A DNA stretch of 64,000 nucleotides, from positions 930,001 to 994,000 of the forward strand of contig NZ_PDOD01000002.1 in NCBI RefSeq assembly GCF_003226325.1, read 5' to 3'. Numbering within the stretch: position 1 is the stretch's first letter; each line of letters starts with the position of its first letter. Positions 54,156-62,993 of this stretch are shown here, piece after piece. This DNA is from Salipaludibacillus keqinensis. Lineage in GTDB: Bacteria; Bacillota; Bacilli; Bacillales; Salisediminibacteriaceae. Below the pieces are notes generated by a model, which saw only the letters and a program-made list of their open reading frames with translations, ran no database searches and was not told where the DNA came from. A program made the position numbers and the translations under genes.

Positions 54156-56432
54156 TTACATTTTCTTTTCCACTGTTTTGTTACCGGTGAGGGTGACACT
54201 CTCATTTAAATGAATGAGAGAAAGTTCATCTCCTTCAATTAACGCGTATTTCACCGTATCTTTCATTAAATTTACCGACAGCGTTTTTCCCTCATATTGG
54301 ACTCGGAACTGTAAGGAACTCCACTCTTCTGGAAGCTTAGGTTGGAAAGCAAGGCCTTCTTCTTTCACGCGAAGCCCTGCAAAACCATAGACAAGAGCTA
54401 ACCATGTGCCCCCCATATTGGCCATATGCAAACCATCTTTCGTGTTTTTGTGGGTATTGTCCAAATCCAGTCTAGCTGTTTCATTGAAATAGTGATAAGC
54501 CTTCTCGTCGTAACCTAGTTTCGCTGCCATAATACTAAAAACACAATAGGACAAGGAAGAATCATGCGTCGTCACTTTCTCATAATAATCATAAGATTGT
54601 CTAATCGTTTCTATGTCTGCTTCATCTTCCAATAAGAAATGACCGAGAACCGTATCCGCTTGCTTACATACTTGATAGCGATACAAAGTTAAAGGATGGT
54701 AGTGTAGTAACAATGGGAATTTTTCTTTCGGTGTATCTTCAATATTCCAAATGTCTTTGTTTAAAAATGTATCGTCTTGAGCGTGAATGCCTAACTTCTC
54801 ATCATATGGCAAAAACATTCGCTCGCCAGCACGTGTCCACTCAGCCAATTCTACTTGGGTAACAGATAAACGATTCAGCAATTGTTTGTAGGCATCTGCG
54901 TCATACCCTTTCACAATCTCCAAGGCTCTTACTGCCCATTGAAGGTTGTTTTTCGCCATAACATTTGTGTAATAATTATTATTTACGATACATGTATACT
55001 CATCCGGTCCTGTGACATCATCAATGCGGAATTGACCATCTTTTTCGTGTCCTGTATCGATCCACAATCTAGCCGTTTCCACTAATAATTCTGCTCCGTA
55101 CTCTTTTAAAAACGTCTTATCTTTCGTTGCAAGATAATATTGGACGAAACTATAGGCAATATCAGCGCTAATATGGTATTGTGCTGTGCCGGCGGGAAAG
55201 AATCCTGAACATTCCGTTCCAGTAATTGTTCTCCAAGGGAATAACGCCCCCTTTTTATGGCCTACCTCTTTCGCGCGGTCTTTCGCTGCATCTAAAATAG
55301 AAAAACGATGTAACAACAATTGTTTCGCAATGTCAGGCTGAGTCATTAGAAAGACAGGGAACATATAGATTTCGGTGTCCCAGAAATAATGACCTTCATA
55401 TCCCTCACCAGAGAGCCCTTTCGCCGAAATGTTACTGACTGAGTCCTTCCCAACAGATTGAAGGAGTTGATAAAGGTTAAATCGAATGCCTTGTTGCAGT
55501 TCATTATCTCCTGTAATTTGAATGTCTGACTTGTTCCAAAACGCATCTAAGTAATGTTTTTGCTTAGTCAATAGTTCTTCAAAAGAATCGGATGACAATT
55601 GTTCCTGCAATTTTAACCCGCATTCTTTTAGATTCTCCCCGTGACGGTAAGTGTCCGTATATACATTATATTTAGTAAACTGAACCGTTTGATCTGGGTT
55701 AAAGCGATACGTTTCGTTAACGGATGATTCCATTTTTTCAATATGGTAGTTATAATTTTCAGCTTTCATTTCCGTTCTCGTCACACATGACACACGAAGC
55801 TTCGTTTCATACGTTTCATTGATAACACTATGAGTATCCTCTTGTTGATCTACGTCAACAACGTGTAAGCGTTTCGCGTGACCGGATGCTACTCGAGGAT
55901 CTGATGGATCTACAAAGTTAGAAACATCGCCATTCAATGTGGACGTAATTACCACTTCATCAATGGAAGAAATCGGTTCAATATGGATCGATTGAGCAAA
56001 TAATTCCTTCGTCACAAATGAAATCAACCGGCGAAAACAAAGTTTCACTTCTTTCCCATTCGGCGATAACCAATGAATAAGACGTTCTGAGTATCCTTTG
56101 TCTAGATATAATGTACGGCTTGAAGAAAGTATTTTCCCTTCAAACATAGAGAAACGTTCTTGATCGATGTCAATAGTGATCGTTTGGCTATCGATGACGT
56201 TAACTAATTTTTGCTGAGTTTCAGGAAAAGCATGAAGCTTTTCTCCATACTCAATAGCTGTTTCATCATGGAAAGCGTTCAAATAAGTCCCCCTTATAGA
56301 GGTCATATTGTCTGTATATCCTTCTTCAAAATTGCCACGAACTCCTAAGTATCCATTCCCTTGAGAAAACAAACTTTCGTTGACAAGGAGCTGATCTTTA
56401 TTTAAGCGGTTATCTGAGATTACCCAACTCAT
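54156..56432 (-). CDS. Glycoside hydrolase family 65 disaccharide phosphorylase
   Basis: A 758-residue protein with the three GH65 parts: an N-terminal beta-sandwich (about 1-280), an (alpha/alpha)6 barrel and a C-terminal beta domain. The catalytic acid is the Glu in VTGPDEYTCIVNNNYYTN, and the barrel contains YEGHYFWDTEIYMFP. Members phosphorolyse maltose, trehalose, kojibiose or nigerose; sequence alone does not settle which, though maltose phosphorylase YvdK is a relative. GTGGGAGA precedes the ATG. No phosphoglucomutase or sugar transporter is adjacent, unlike typical loci. Confidence 0.9.
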   Translation of the reverse strand: MSWVISDNRLNKDQLLVNESLFSQGNGYLGVRGNFEEGYTDNMTSIRGTYLNAFHDETAIEYGEKLHAFPETQQKLVNVIDSQTITIDIDQERFSMFEGKILSSSRTLYLDKGYSERLIHWLSPNGKEVKLCFRRLISFVTKELFAQSIHIEPISSIDEVVITSTLNGDVSNFVDPSDPRVASGHAKRLHVVDVDQQEDTHSVINETYETKLRVSCVTRTEMKAENYNYHIEKMESSVNETYRFNPDQTVQFTKYNVYTDTYRHGENLKECGLKLQEQLSSDSFEELLTKQKHYLDAFWNKSDIQITGDNELQQGIRFNLYQLLQSVGKDSVSNISAKGLSGEGYEGHYFWDTEIYMFPVFLMTQPDIAKQLLLHRFSILDAAKDRAKEVGHKKGALFPWRTITGTECSGFFPAGTAQYHISADIAYSFVQYYLATKDKTFLKEYGAELLVETARLWIDTGHEKDGQFRIDDVTGPDEYTCIVNNNYYTNVMAKNNLQWAVRALEIVKGYDADAYKQLLNRLSVTQVELAEWTRAGERMFLPYDEKLGIHAQDDTFLNKDIWNIEDTPKEKFPLLLHYHPLTLYRYQVCKQADTVLGHFLLEDEADIETIRQSYDYYEKVTTHDSSLSYCVFSIMAAKLGYDEKAYHYFNETARLDLDNTHKNTKDGLHMANMGGTWLALVYGFAGLRVKEEGLAFQPKLPEEWSSLQFRVQYEGKTLSVNLMKDTVKYALIEGDELSLIHLNESVTLTGNKTVEKKM

Positions 56433-56484
56433 TCTCCCACACCCTATCTGATATATTTGTCTTTCTTTTAGTGTTAAAGTTGTG

Positions 56485-56498
56485 TGAAAACCTTTTCA
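56485..56498. promoter_or_regulatory. Inverted repeat upstream of the GH65 gene, possible LacI/CcpA-type operator
   Basis: TGAAAA and TTTTCA flank a 2-bp centre (56485-56498), 53 bp before the GH65 start. It resembles a cre or LacI-family site but lacks the central CG. The remaining 56500-56750 gap shows nothing recognisable. Confidence 0.35.
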
Positions 56499-56750
56499 TA
56501 TATTTATGAGTGTATCAAAAATACGCTCTTTTTTCTATATGGATTATCTTTTTGTTATCGTTATGTCATCAGCATCTCGAATGTTTTTCAATGACGACTG
56601 CTTGAATTAGTGAATGAAAAATATCAGTTTTATGTGAAATCGTTACCATGTTTATTTATTCGATCTCCATTTTCTAAATAAAACTGTATCACAAAGCTAT
56701 TTCGATCATATAAGTCATCATCTATTTCAGTTTAAACGATTCCTGGCGCA

Positions 56751-56776
56751 AAAAGTCTACCCAAAAGGCAGACTTC
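56751..56776 (-). terminator. Terminator of the sugar dehydrogenase gene
   Basis: AAGTCTACC and GGCAGACTT form a stem with one mismatch, followed by TTTTTG on the minus strand. Confidence 0.75.
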
Positions 56777-56782
56777 AGTAAG

Positions 56783-57940
56783 TTAGTCATTCAATGTCAA
56801 CTTGAGCAGCTTGTCATCATCTTCGTCAGGGGATCCTCTCCCATCCGTATTATTTGTTATGATATAGATAGAATTACCCTCAACCTTCACATCACGAAGG
56901 CGACCTTTGCCTTCAAATATTTGTACGATGTTGTTTTCTTCTTCATGATAGTAATAAAGACTTTCCCCTCTTAAACCGGTCATGAGAAGGTGATCGGTCC
57001 AAAAAGCGATTCCTGATGGAGCCCAAGTGTCCTCTCCTGAGTGAATGATAGGCTCTTCCATGTCATCCGCTGATTCGTCCCCTTCAATGACCGGCCAACC
57101 ATAGTTCTTACCCGGTTCGATGAGATTCAGTTCATCTTGCGCAGCTGGCCCATGTTCGGAACTGTAAAGGTTTCCTTCACTATTCCAAGCTAATCCTTGA
57201 GGATTTCGATGCCCATAACTGTATACATAGGAACCTTCTAACGGATTATCTTCAGGTACTTCTCCTTTATGTGTCATTCTTAAAATACTTCCTGCAAGAT
57301 TCGTTTCATCTTGCGAATCCTCTGGTATATTGGCATCCCCTGTAGTTACATACAACATATTATCTGGTCCTATCGCGAGACGCCCTCCGTTATGAATACG
57401 ATCTCCGGGAATTTCGTCTAATAAAATCTCCGTTTCTTCCCAACCGTCATCATTTTCAATTTTGACTACTCGGTTCATTAAATTGCCTTGTTCGTTTACA
57501 AAAGTATAATATGCAATCCCTTCTCTACTATCTTCGTAGTCATCAGCAAGAACAAATCCTAATAAACCAGCCTCTCCTTCATGAGCAATTGGGTCTGATG
57601 TCATTAATTCTTGTCGTTCCATTTCGCTGCCATTGACTACGACTATGGATCCATTTCGTTCTGACATATAGAACGCATCTTCCTGGACCATGACTGACCA
57701 AGGGACATCTAAATTATTCGCAACCGTCTCCACTTCCCAATCTTCGGACGTTTTACCATTCAGTTGTCCATCTTCTGTATGGTCTTCTTGATTACCTCCA
57801 TCATTATTTGACTCTTCCACATGAGGTAATTGTTCATTATTATCACTCTCTGAATTCGTCTGATCATTATTTTCACCTGCTTGACACGAGCTAAAAATGA
57901 CTGCAGATATAACTAGAACTATAAACCGTTTTTTCATCAT
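56783..57940 (-). CDS. PQQ-type aldose/sorbosone dehydrogenase lipoprotein (YliI-like)
   Basis: A 385-residue lipoprotein: signal ending in the lipobox FSSC (cysteine about residue 19), an acidic Asn/Glu-rich linker of about 45 residues, then a six-bladed propeller of the GSDH family. Conserved pieces include NNLDVPWSV, ERNGSIVVV, the catalytic His in IHNGGRLAIG and the GHRNPQGLAW that binds PQQ in related enzymes. It may oxidise sugars at the outer membrane face; PQQ synthesis genes are not here, and some members have other cofactors. GAGGAGGG precedes two adjacent ATG codons. Confidence 0.85.
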   Translation of the reverse strand: MMKKRFIVLVISAVIFSSCQAGENNDQTNSESDNNEQLPHVEESNNDGGNQEDHTEDGQLNGKTSEDWEVETVANNLDVPWSVMVQEDAFYMSERNGSIVVVNGSEMERQELMTSDPIAHEGEAGLLGFVLADDYEDSREGIAYYTFVNEQGNLMNRVVKIENDDGWEETEILLDEIPGDRIHNGGRLAIGPDNMLYVTTGDANIPEDSQDETNLAGSILRMTHKGEVPEDNPLEGSYVYSYGHRNPQGLAWNSEGNLYSSEHGPAAQDELNLIEPGKNYGWPVIEGDESADDMEEPIIHSGEDTWAPSGIAFWTDHLLMTGLRGESLYYYHEEENNIVQIFEGKGRLRDVKVEGNSIYIITNNTDGRGSPDEDDDKLLKLTLND

Positions 57941-58133
57941 ACACCCTCCTCATATTAGTAAAGCTATACCCTAATGATCGAGTACTTATTAGCAATAAAA
58001 ATGATCAAGACCCTCTTTGCTCTTATATCAAATCAATAACTTGAAAATATTACAAAATTTCTGCTATCTTTTTCAAAAATAGCAGATTATAATATTCTAG
58101 AAATGACAATTGAATATTTTAGGAGGAATGGCA

Positions 58134-59354
58134 GTGAAAGGGTTATTGTTGTCGCTATTAGCTGGGTTCATGTTCGTCGTATTACCATCTGTTGGGGAGG
58201 CCGCTCCAAGCGGAAAAGAGTTAGATTCTTTTCTCAACGAAATTCAATGGACTGAAAGTGATTTACTAGAATACTTGGATTTCTATGATTTGGTTTTAGA
58301 AGATTTTGAGGACATGGAAGATTTGGACTCCTTCCTTGGACCAGTGTTAACGGAGGATAACCTGAATGATTTGCTGCAAGAGTATGGGCTTTCATTAGAA
58401 GAAGCTACGAAGCTCCTTATTCATAATGGAGAATTAGAAGAAGGACAAACAATCTTGGAGGAATATACTTTCCTTGATGATGTCGATATGGATTTATATT
58501 TTTACACGTTAACGCCTATAACTGACGAATCACTCGAAGAGTTATTACTAGAATACGAGCTATCTTATGATGAACTTCTTGCTCTTTTAGCTGAAAATGA
58601 TGATAGTATCGAAAACTACGACTACATTGAGGATCTCGATTGGGTCGTCTGGTACTATTTATATGGAGAAGAAGAGTGGGATGATCTTGAGTTCGATTCG
58701 ATGTTTACGGATATCGGTCTGACTGAAGAAGAGATAGAAAGATTGTTCAATCATTTTTTAGAACTTAATGTTGATGCTGATGATTTCTTAAATAAGTTAG
58801 AAGCTCTTGCTGATCGACTGGTTGCTTTTGAAGATTTTGATGGTATGACTGAATTAAGCGCTAGTCAAATAGCTGAATTACTAGATATCTTCACACAACT
58901 TCTGGACCTTTTTGAAATGGATGTGAAATTTTATCTTGTAAATGGTGAAGAGAAGAACCCAGTCTCTCTAGAAACGCTCTTTACAATGACTACAACGAAT
59001 GGTTATGATCTTTTGATTGAACTATACAACAAACAAGGAGACTTTCTTGCGGATCTTTTATTAACAGCAGACATGCTGAATTCTGATTTGGTCCAAGAAA
59101 CAGGAAAGGACTTGATTAAAACAGAAGAAATCATTGTAAAACATGAAGAAAACCAAGCAGAACAAATAGAAGTGAAAAAAGATCTTGGGCACCCACTATC
59201 GAAAGACCAATCGAAAGAAAGTAAGCCCTTGACCAAAACAGAACATGGTGCGAAGCTTCCAGAAACAGCAACGAACGCATTCGTTCAAGTAGCATTAGGT
59301 CTTTCATTGATCCTCACAGGGCTAGTCTTTGTTAGGAAATTCCGAGGTGCCTAA
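58134..59354 (+). CDS. Processed acidic surface protein with LPxTA sorting signal
   Basis: A 406-residue secreted protein. After a signal peptide (MKGLLLSLLAGFMFVVLPSVGEA) comes a very acidic region with about three related units of 70-80 residues (patterns TEDNLNDLLQEYGLS and TDESLEELLLEYELS). A Lys/Glu tail, the sorting motif LPETA (375-379), a hydrophobic helix and RKFRGA end the protein. This fits the family of processed acidic surface proteins anchored by class D sortases. AGGAGG lies 7 nt before GTG 58134; the ATG at 58128 is too close. The sortase gene follows by 1 bp. Confidence 0.88.
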   Translation: MKGLLLSLLAGFMFVVLPSVGEAAPSGKELDSFLNEIQWTESDLLEYLDFYDLVLEDFEDMEDLDSFLGPVLTEDNLNDLLQEYGLSLEEATKLLIHNGELEEGQTILEEYTFLDDVDMDLYFYTLTPITDESLEELLLEYELSYDELLALLAENDDSIENYDYIEDLDWVVWYYLYGEEEWDDLEFDSMFTDIGLTEEEIERLFNHFLELNVDADDFLNKLEALADRLVAFEDFDGMTELSASQIAELLDIFTQLLDLFEMDVKFYLVNGEEKNPVSLETLFTMTTTNGYDLLIELYNKQGDFLADLLLTADMLNSDLVQETGKDLIKTEEIIVKHEENQAEQIEVKKDLGHPLSKDQSKESKPLTKTEHGAKLPETATNAFVQVALGLSLILTGLVFVRKFRGA

Positions 59355-59355
59355 G

Positions 59356-60060
59356 ATGAACGGAAAGAAACGAAGAATGAAGAAATTTATTTTTCTTTCA
59401 TTTAGTTTCCTGATGATTAGTGGCGGGCTTTGGTTTACTACTACAAATGCTTTTACATTTTTAAGTGGCTATCTTATTTATAAAAGCGGAGAAGTGACGT
59501 CAGCTCAAGAGAGAACGGATCCTTCTTTCTTTAAAGAAAAAAGAGAAGTTGAAATTTCTCATCAATCACAAGTGGAAAATCATTCGGATGAAGACGCCCA
59601 GCCGTCTTCATTGTATTCAGAACGCCCTCAAAAAGGCGACCTCATGGGAGAATTGTATATTCCAAAGCTCGAGTCAACCCTTCCCATCTATCACAGTACG
59701 GATGAAGATGAATTATCAAAAGGGGTAGGACATTACGCCGGCAGTGTATTACCTGGTGAGAATGATAATGCTGTTCTGGCTGGCCACCGTGATACCGTAT
59801 TTAGAAACTTGGGAGAGGTAGGAGTAAATGATCTGTTAGTGGTGACAACCTCAGCCGGTGAATTTACCTATAAAGTAAAGAATGTCCGCATTGTGGATGC
59901 AGATGACCGAACAGTGATCGTTCCTAAGCCTCGGGCCACGCTCACAGTCTCCACTTGCTATCCGTTTACGTTTGTAGGTGCTGCCCCTGAACGCTACGTC
60001 CTTGTAGCAGAACTTTTGGGCCAAGAAAGAATAAAGAAGGGTACTAAAAATAAACTTTAA
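59356..60060 (+). CDS. srtD: Class D sortase
   Basis: A 234-residue sortase: N-terminal membrane anchor (about 9-30), linker, and catalytic beta-barrel. The catalytic residues are H144 (AGHRDT), C201 (TLTVSTC) and R213 (PERYVL). It should cut between Thr and Ala of LPETA in the adjacent acidic protein and attach it to the cell wall. The ATG 1 bp after the previous stop has GAGGTG upstream. A two-gene substrate-enzyme operon ending in a strong terminator, it is likely self-contained. Confidence 0.92.
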   Translation: MNGKKRRMKKFIFLSFSFLMISGGLWFTTTNAFTFLSGYLIYKSGEVTSAQERTDPSFFKEKREVEISHQSQVENHSDEDAQPSSLYSERPQKGDLMGELYIPKLESTLPIYHSTDEDELSKGVGHYAGSVLPGENDNAVLAGHRDTVFRNLGEVGVNDLLVVTTSAGEFTYKVKNVRIVDADDRTVIVPKPRATLTVSTCYPFTFVGAAPERYVLVAELLGQERIKKGTKNKL

Positions 60061-60102
60061 GTTGGGTCAGTACGCATTTAGATAAACGTTGCAAAACATA
60101 AT

Positions 60103-60139
60103 GAAAACACGTAAATCCTCGAAGGATTTACGTGTTTTT
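60103..60139. terminator. Bidirectional terminator between srtD and the ddl-like gene
   Basis: AAAACACGTAAATCC and GGATTTACGTGTTTT form a perfect 15-bp stem with a 5-nt loop. Confidence 0.93.
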
Positions 60140-60164
60140 GTTTGGAATCACCTTTATGTTGTCA

Positions 60165-61361
60165 CTATCTCTTTGAACCTTTGCTGCCTTTTGAACCACC
60201 GGTTTGTAACGAGAATAAGTTAGAATCAATGGAGAACATGAGCCTTCCACGATCTCGTTCGCGCTTCAATGCCAGCTGAATTAATTCGTCTAACATTTGT
60301 TTATATGGCTTGCCTGCTGGCTCCCACAAATAAAACGATAGAGAACCAGGAATCGTATTAATTTCATTAATGTAAACTTTGTCAGCGTCATTGTCGATAA
60401 TGAAATCTATTCGAGATACACCGCTGCAACCAAGCATTTGGAATGATTTCTTAGCAATTTCCTGCACTTCCTTCGTTTTACCATCACCTATTTCGGCAGG
60501 GATGACACGATTCGTCGATTCCATTCCTTTACTAGCACCACCGTCTTTAGAGCCGCCGGCGTATTTATCTTCATAAGATAAAAATTCATCACTGCCTAAT
60601 ACTTGCTCACAAACAGAGGCTTCTACATGTTCATAATCGCCTAAAACAGAGCAATTAACTTCTGTCATGTTTTGCACCATTTTTTCAACAACTATTTTAA
60701 GGGCGAATTTCGAGGCCAAATCCACGGCTTCTTCTAATTCTTCTTCGTTTTCCGCCTTGCTAATACCTACACTTGAACCAAGATTAGCTGGTTTCACTAT
60801 CACAGGGTAATCCAATTTTTCTTTGATTTTTGTTGTCCAGGCTTCCGGATCCTCCGTCCACTGCGTGGAATAAAACCAAACATAATCAAGAACAGGAAGA
60901 TCAGAATCACGGTAAATATTCTTCATAATTACTTTATCCATCCCTGTACTAGATGAGAGAACGTCACAACCCACATAAGGCACATTAAGTAATTCTAAAA
61001 AGCCTTGTAAGACACCGTCTTCCCCAAATGTACCGTGGATAATCGGGAATGCCACGTCCACTTCTGATAGAATACTTTTACCGAAACGGGGGCGCGGCTC
61101 TTTCTGTACAACAACTTTCCCGTCCTCGGTTCGGGCCATAACTACTTTTTGTGCTTTAGAAAGGAGTCCTTTTAAATCTTTATAATTTTCAATATCGAGC
61201 ATTTCTTCCCCTGTGAACCAAACTCGGTCCTTTGAAATATATAGTGGGATGATTTCATATTTATCTTGATTCATATTTTGGATCGCCTGTAGAGCTGAAA
61301 TGACAGAAACTTCGTGCTCAACAGATACGCCACCAAAAATAACAGCTACTCTTGTTCTCAT
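60165..61361 (-). CDS. ddl: D-alanine-D-alanine ligase-like ATP-grasp enzyme
   Basis: A 398-residue ATP-grasp ligase. The N-terminal GGVSVEHEVSVISA, the glycine loop VIVKPANLGSSVGIS and metal-binding FIIDNDADKVYINEINTIPG are present. The end of that last motif (NTIPGSLSFYLWEPAGKP) departs from the usual Ddl form NTxPGFTxxS, and the protein is longer than standard Ddl. It ends in a short Gly-Ser-Lys repeat (GSKGSKGSKR). AAGGAAGG precedes the ATG. It is the third gene after the hydrolase and MurF-like genes. It may be the cell's Ddl or a specialised relative. Confidence 0.85.
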   Translation of the reverse strand: MRTRVAVIFGGVSVEHEVSVISALQAIQNMNQDKYEIIPLYISKDRVWFTGEEMLDIENYKDLKGLLSKAQKVVMARTEDGKVVVQKEPRPRFGKSILSEVDVAFPIIHGTFGEDGVLQGFLELLNVPYVGCDVLSSSTGMDKVIMKNIYRDSDLPVLDYVWFYSTQWTEDPEAWTTKIKEKLDYPVIVKPANLGSSVGISKAENEEELEEAVDLASKFALKIVVEKMVQNMTEVNCSVLGDYEHVEASVCEQVLGSDEFLSYEDKYAGGSKDGGASKGMESTNRVIPAEIGDGKTKEVQEIAKKSFQMLGCSGVSRIDFIIDNDADKVYINEINTIPGSLSFYLWEPAGKPYKQMLDELIQLALKRERDRGRLMFSIDSNLFSLQTGGSKGSKGSKR

Positions 61362-61392
61362 TCATACACCTTCCTTTTCCACATATTCATCA

Positions 61393-62991
61393 TTACTCGT
61401 TAAATGTATCGGGTAAATCATTTTCTAGCAACACAATCGTGTTCGGCTTTGCCACAGTGTGCATTTGTTTAAGAGCATCCTGTAAATGTTCTGCAACATA
61501 AAATTGCTCAGCAGGATAGCCCGCTTCTTTCAACCCTTCTTGAAGTGGAATGGTTTGCTTTTTCCCTACAAGAATAATGTAGTCGCAATGATCTGCTGCA
61601 TAACGGGCCCACTCTTTATTAATTTCGTACTCTTTGTCCCCAAGCTCAATCATCCCTGGAGTGACAAGCATCCTGAAGCCATCCATCCGACCTAGAACAT
61701 CCGTGGCCATTTTTGAACCTACCGGATTTGAGTTAAAGCTATCATCGATAATCGTAATGTTGCCACTTTTTCGTTTTAATTCTAATCTATGAGGGACAGG
61801 ATCGATATTTTTCACGGCAGGAACCATTTGTTTCAACGTCATGCCCATCTCTAAACCAATAGCTATGGCCGCTAGAAGATTATAGACATTGTGCTTTCCT
61901 AGCAATCTTGTTTTAAATGTTTCTACTTCGCCATTCTTGTAAGATACAGTAAATGACATGCCTTTAGCGCTAAATTCAATATTGGATGCGCGAAGATCTA
62001 CCTCCTCTGCGTCAACTCCATAATAAATTTTACGACAAGGGTTTTTCGCCTGATAAGAAGTGATATTCTGATCGTCTTTATTTAAGATCCCCACTCCGTC
62101 CTTTTCAGGTAAGGTTTCTATAATTTCGTGTTTGGTTTTTTTAATAGTATCCAATGTTTTAAATGTTTCTAAATGTTGTTCACCAATAGCCGTCAAAATC
62201 CCATATTGTTGATTGACTAATTCACAAATCATCTCGATATCACCTTCTTGCTTTGCTCCCATTTCAGCAATAAAAATATCGTGATAAGGTTTTAAATGTT
62301 CATTGATTGTTCTTGTGACACCGAGCTTCGTGTTATAACTTTCCGGAGTCATTAAGACGTTGTGCTTCGTTGAAAGAACCGCATGAACAAAATGCTTCAC
62401 ACTCGTCTTACCGAAACTTCCGGTGATACCGATGATTTTCAAGTCAGGGGATGCTTTAAGTAAACGTTTCGCATCGTTTACGAAACCTTGGCTAATACGT
62501 GCTTCGATTGGTAGGTTAATCGTATTTGCTATAAGCACCATGTAAAATGGAACTACTGCTGTAGCCCCAAGAAGCACCAACACAATTCCTAAATGAACGA
62601 AAGCTCCTAATACAATCGCTGCGCAAGCAATCAGTCCGTATAGAATATATGTCATGGCTAAAAGTCGCTGAACTCTCTGCGTATAAACGAGTTTTTTCTT
62701 CTCAGTAGGCTTATTTTTCCAAAAGATTAGAAAAGCAATAATAAATACTGCGATCCCAATTGCGAATACCACCGTAGATGGAATAGGCATGAATACAAGG
62801 ATGATAGGAAGAAGATAGATCGCTTCAAAGCCATGAAAAACTTTATCGCGATTGCTATTCATCCATTTCGTGTAGCGTTCGTTTCTATAGGTATTTAATT
62901 GAAGCATGTGCACACTCTGCTTAACCTTCAACGTCACAGGTAAAATCCAGGACGCAAGAAGAAGGATAAATAAGACCATTAAGATAGACAT
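61393..62991 (-). CDS. Membrane-tethered MurF-like Mur ligase
   Basis: A 532-residue protein. Residues 1-165 hold about five membrane helices. The central ATPase domain follows, with P-loop GITGSFGKTS at 188-197, the acidic AEMGAKQEGDI at 242-251 and HLETFKTLDTIKKTKHEI. The C-terminal ligase domain has PHRLE at 400-404 and DDSFNSNP at 416-423, the MurF-type signature. The usual MurF N-terminal domain that binds UDP-MurNAc-tripeptide is missing, replaced by the membrane part. It starts 2 bp after the hydrolase and ends 31 bp before the Ddl-like gene. Substrate unknown, perhaps lipid-linked. Confidence 0.85.
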   Translation of the reverse strand: MSILMVLFILLLASWILPVTLKVKQSVHMLQLNTYRNERYTKWMNSNRDKVFHGFEAIYLLPIILVFMPIPSTVVFAIGIAVFIIAFLIFWKNKPTEKKKLVYTQRVQRLLAMTYILYGLIACAAIVLGAFVHLGIVLVLLGATAVVPFYMVLIANTINLPIEARISQGFVNDAKRLLKASPDLKIIGITGSFGKTSVKHFVHAVLSTKHNVLMTPESYNTKLGVTRTINEHLKPYHDIFIAEMGAKQEGDIEMICELVNQQYGILTAIGEQHLETFKTLDTIKKTKHEIIETLPEKDGVGILNKDDQNITSYQAKNPCRKIYYGVDAEEVDLRASNIEFSAKGMSFTVSYKNGEVETFKTRLLGKHNVYNLLAAIAIGLEMGMTLKQMVPAVKNIDPVPHRLELKRKSGNITIIDDSFNSNPVGSKMATDVLGRMDGFRMLVTPGMIELGDKEYEINKEWARYAADHCDYIILVGKKQTIPLQEGLKEAGYPAEQFYVAEHLQDALKQMHTVAKPNTIVLLENDLPDTFNE

Positions 62992-62993
62992 AA

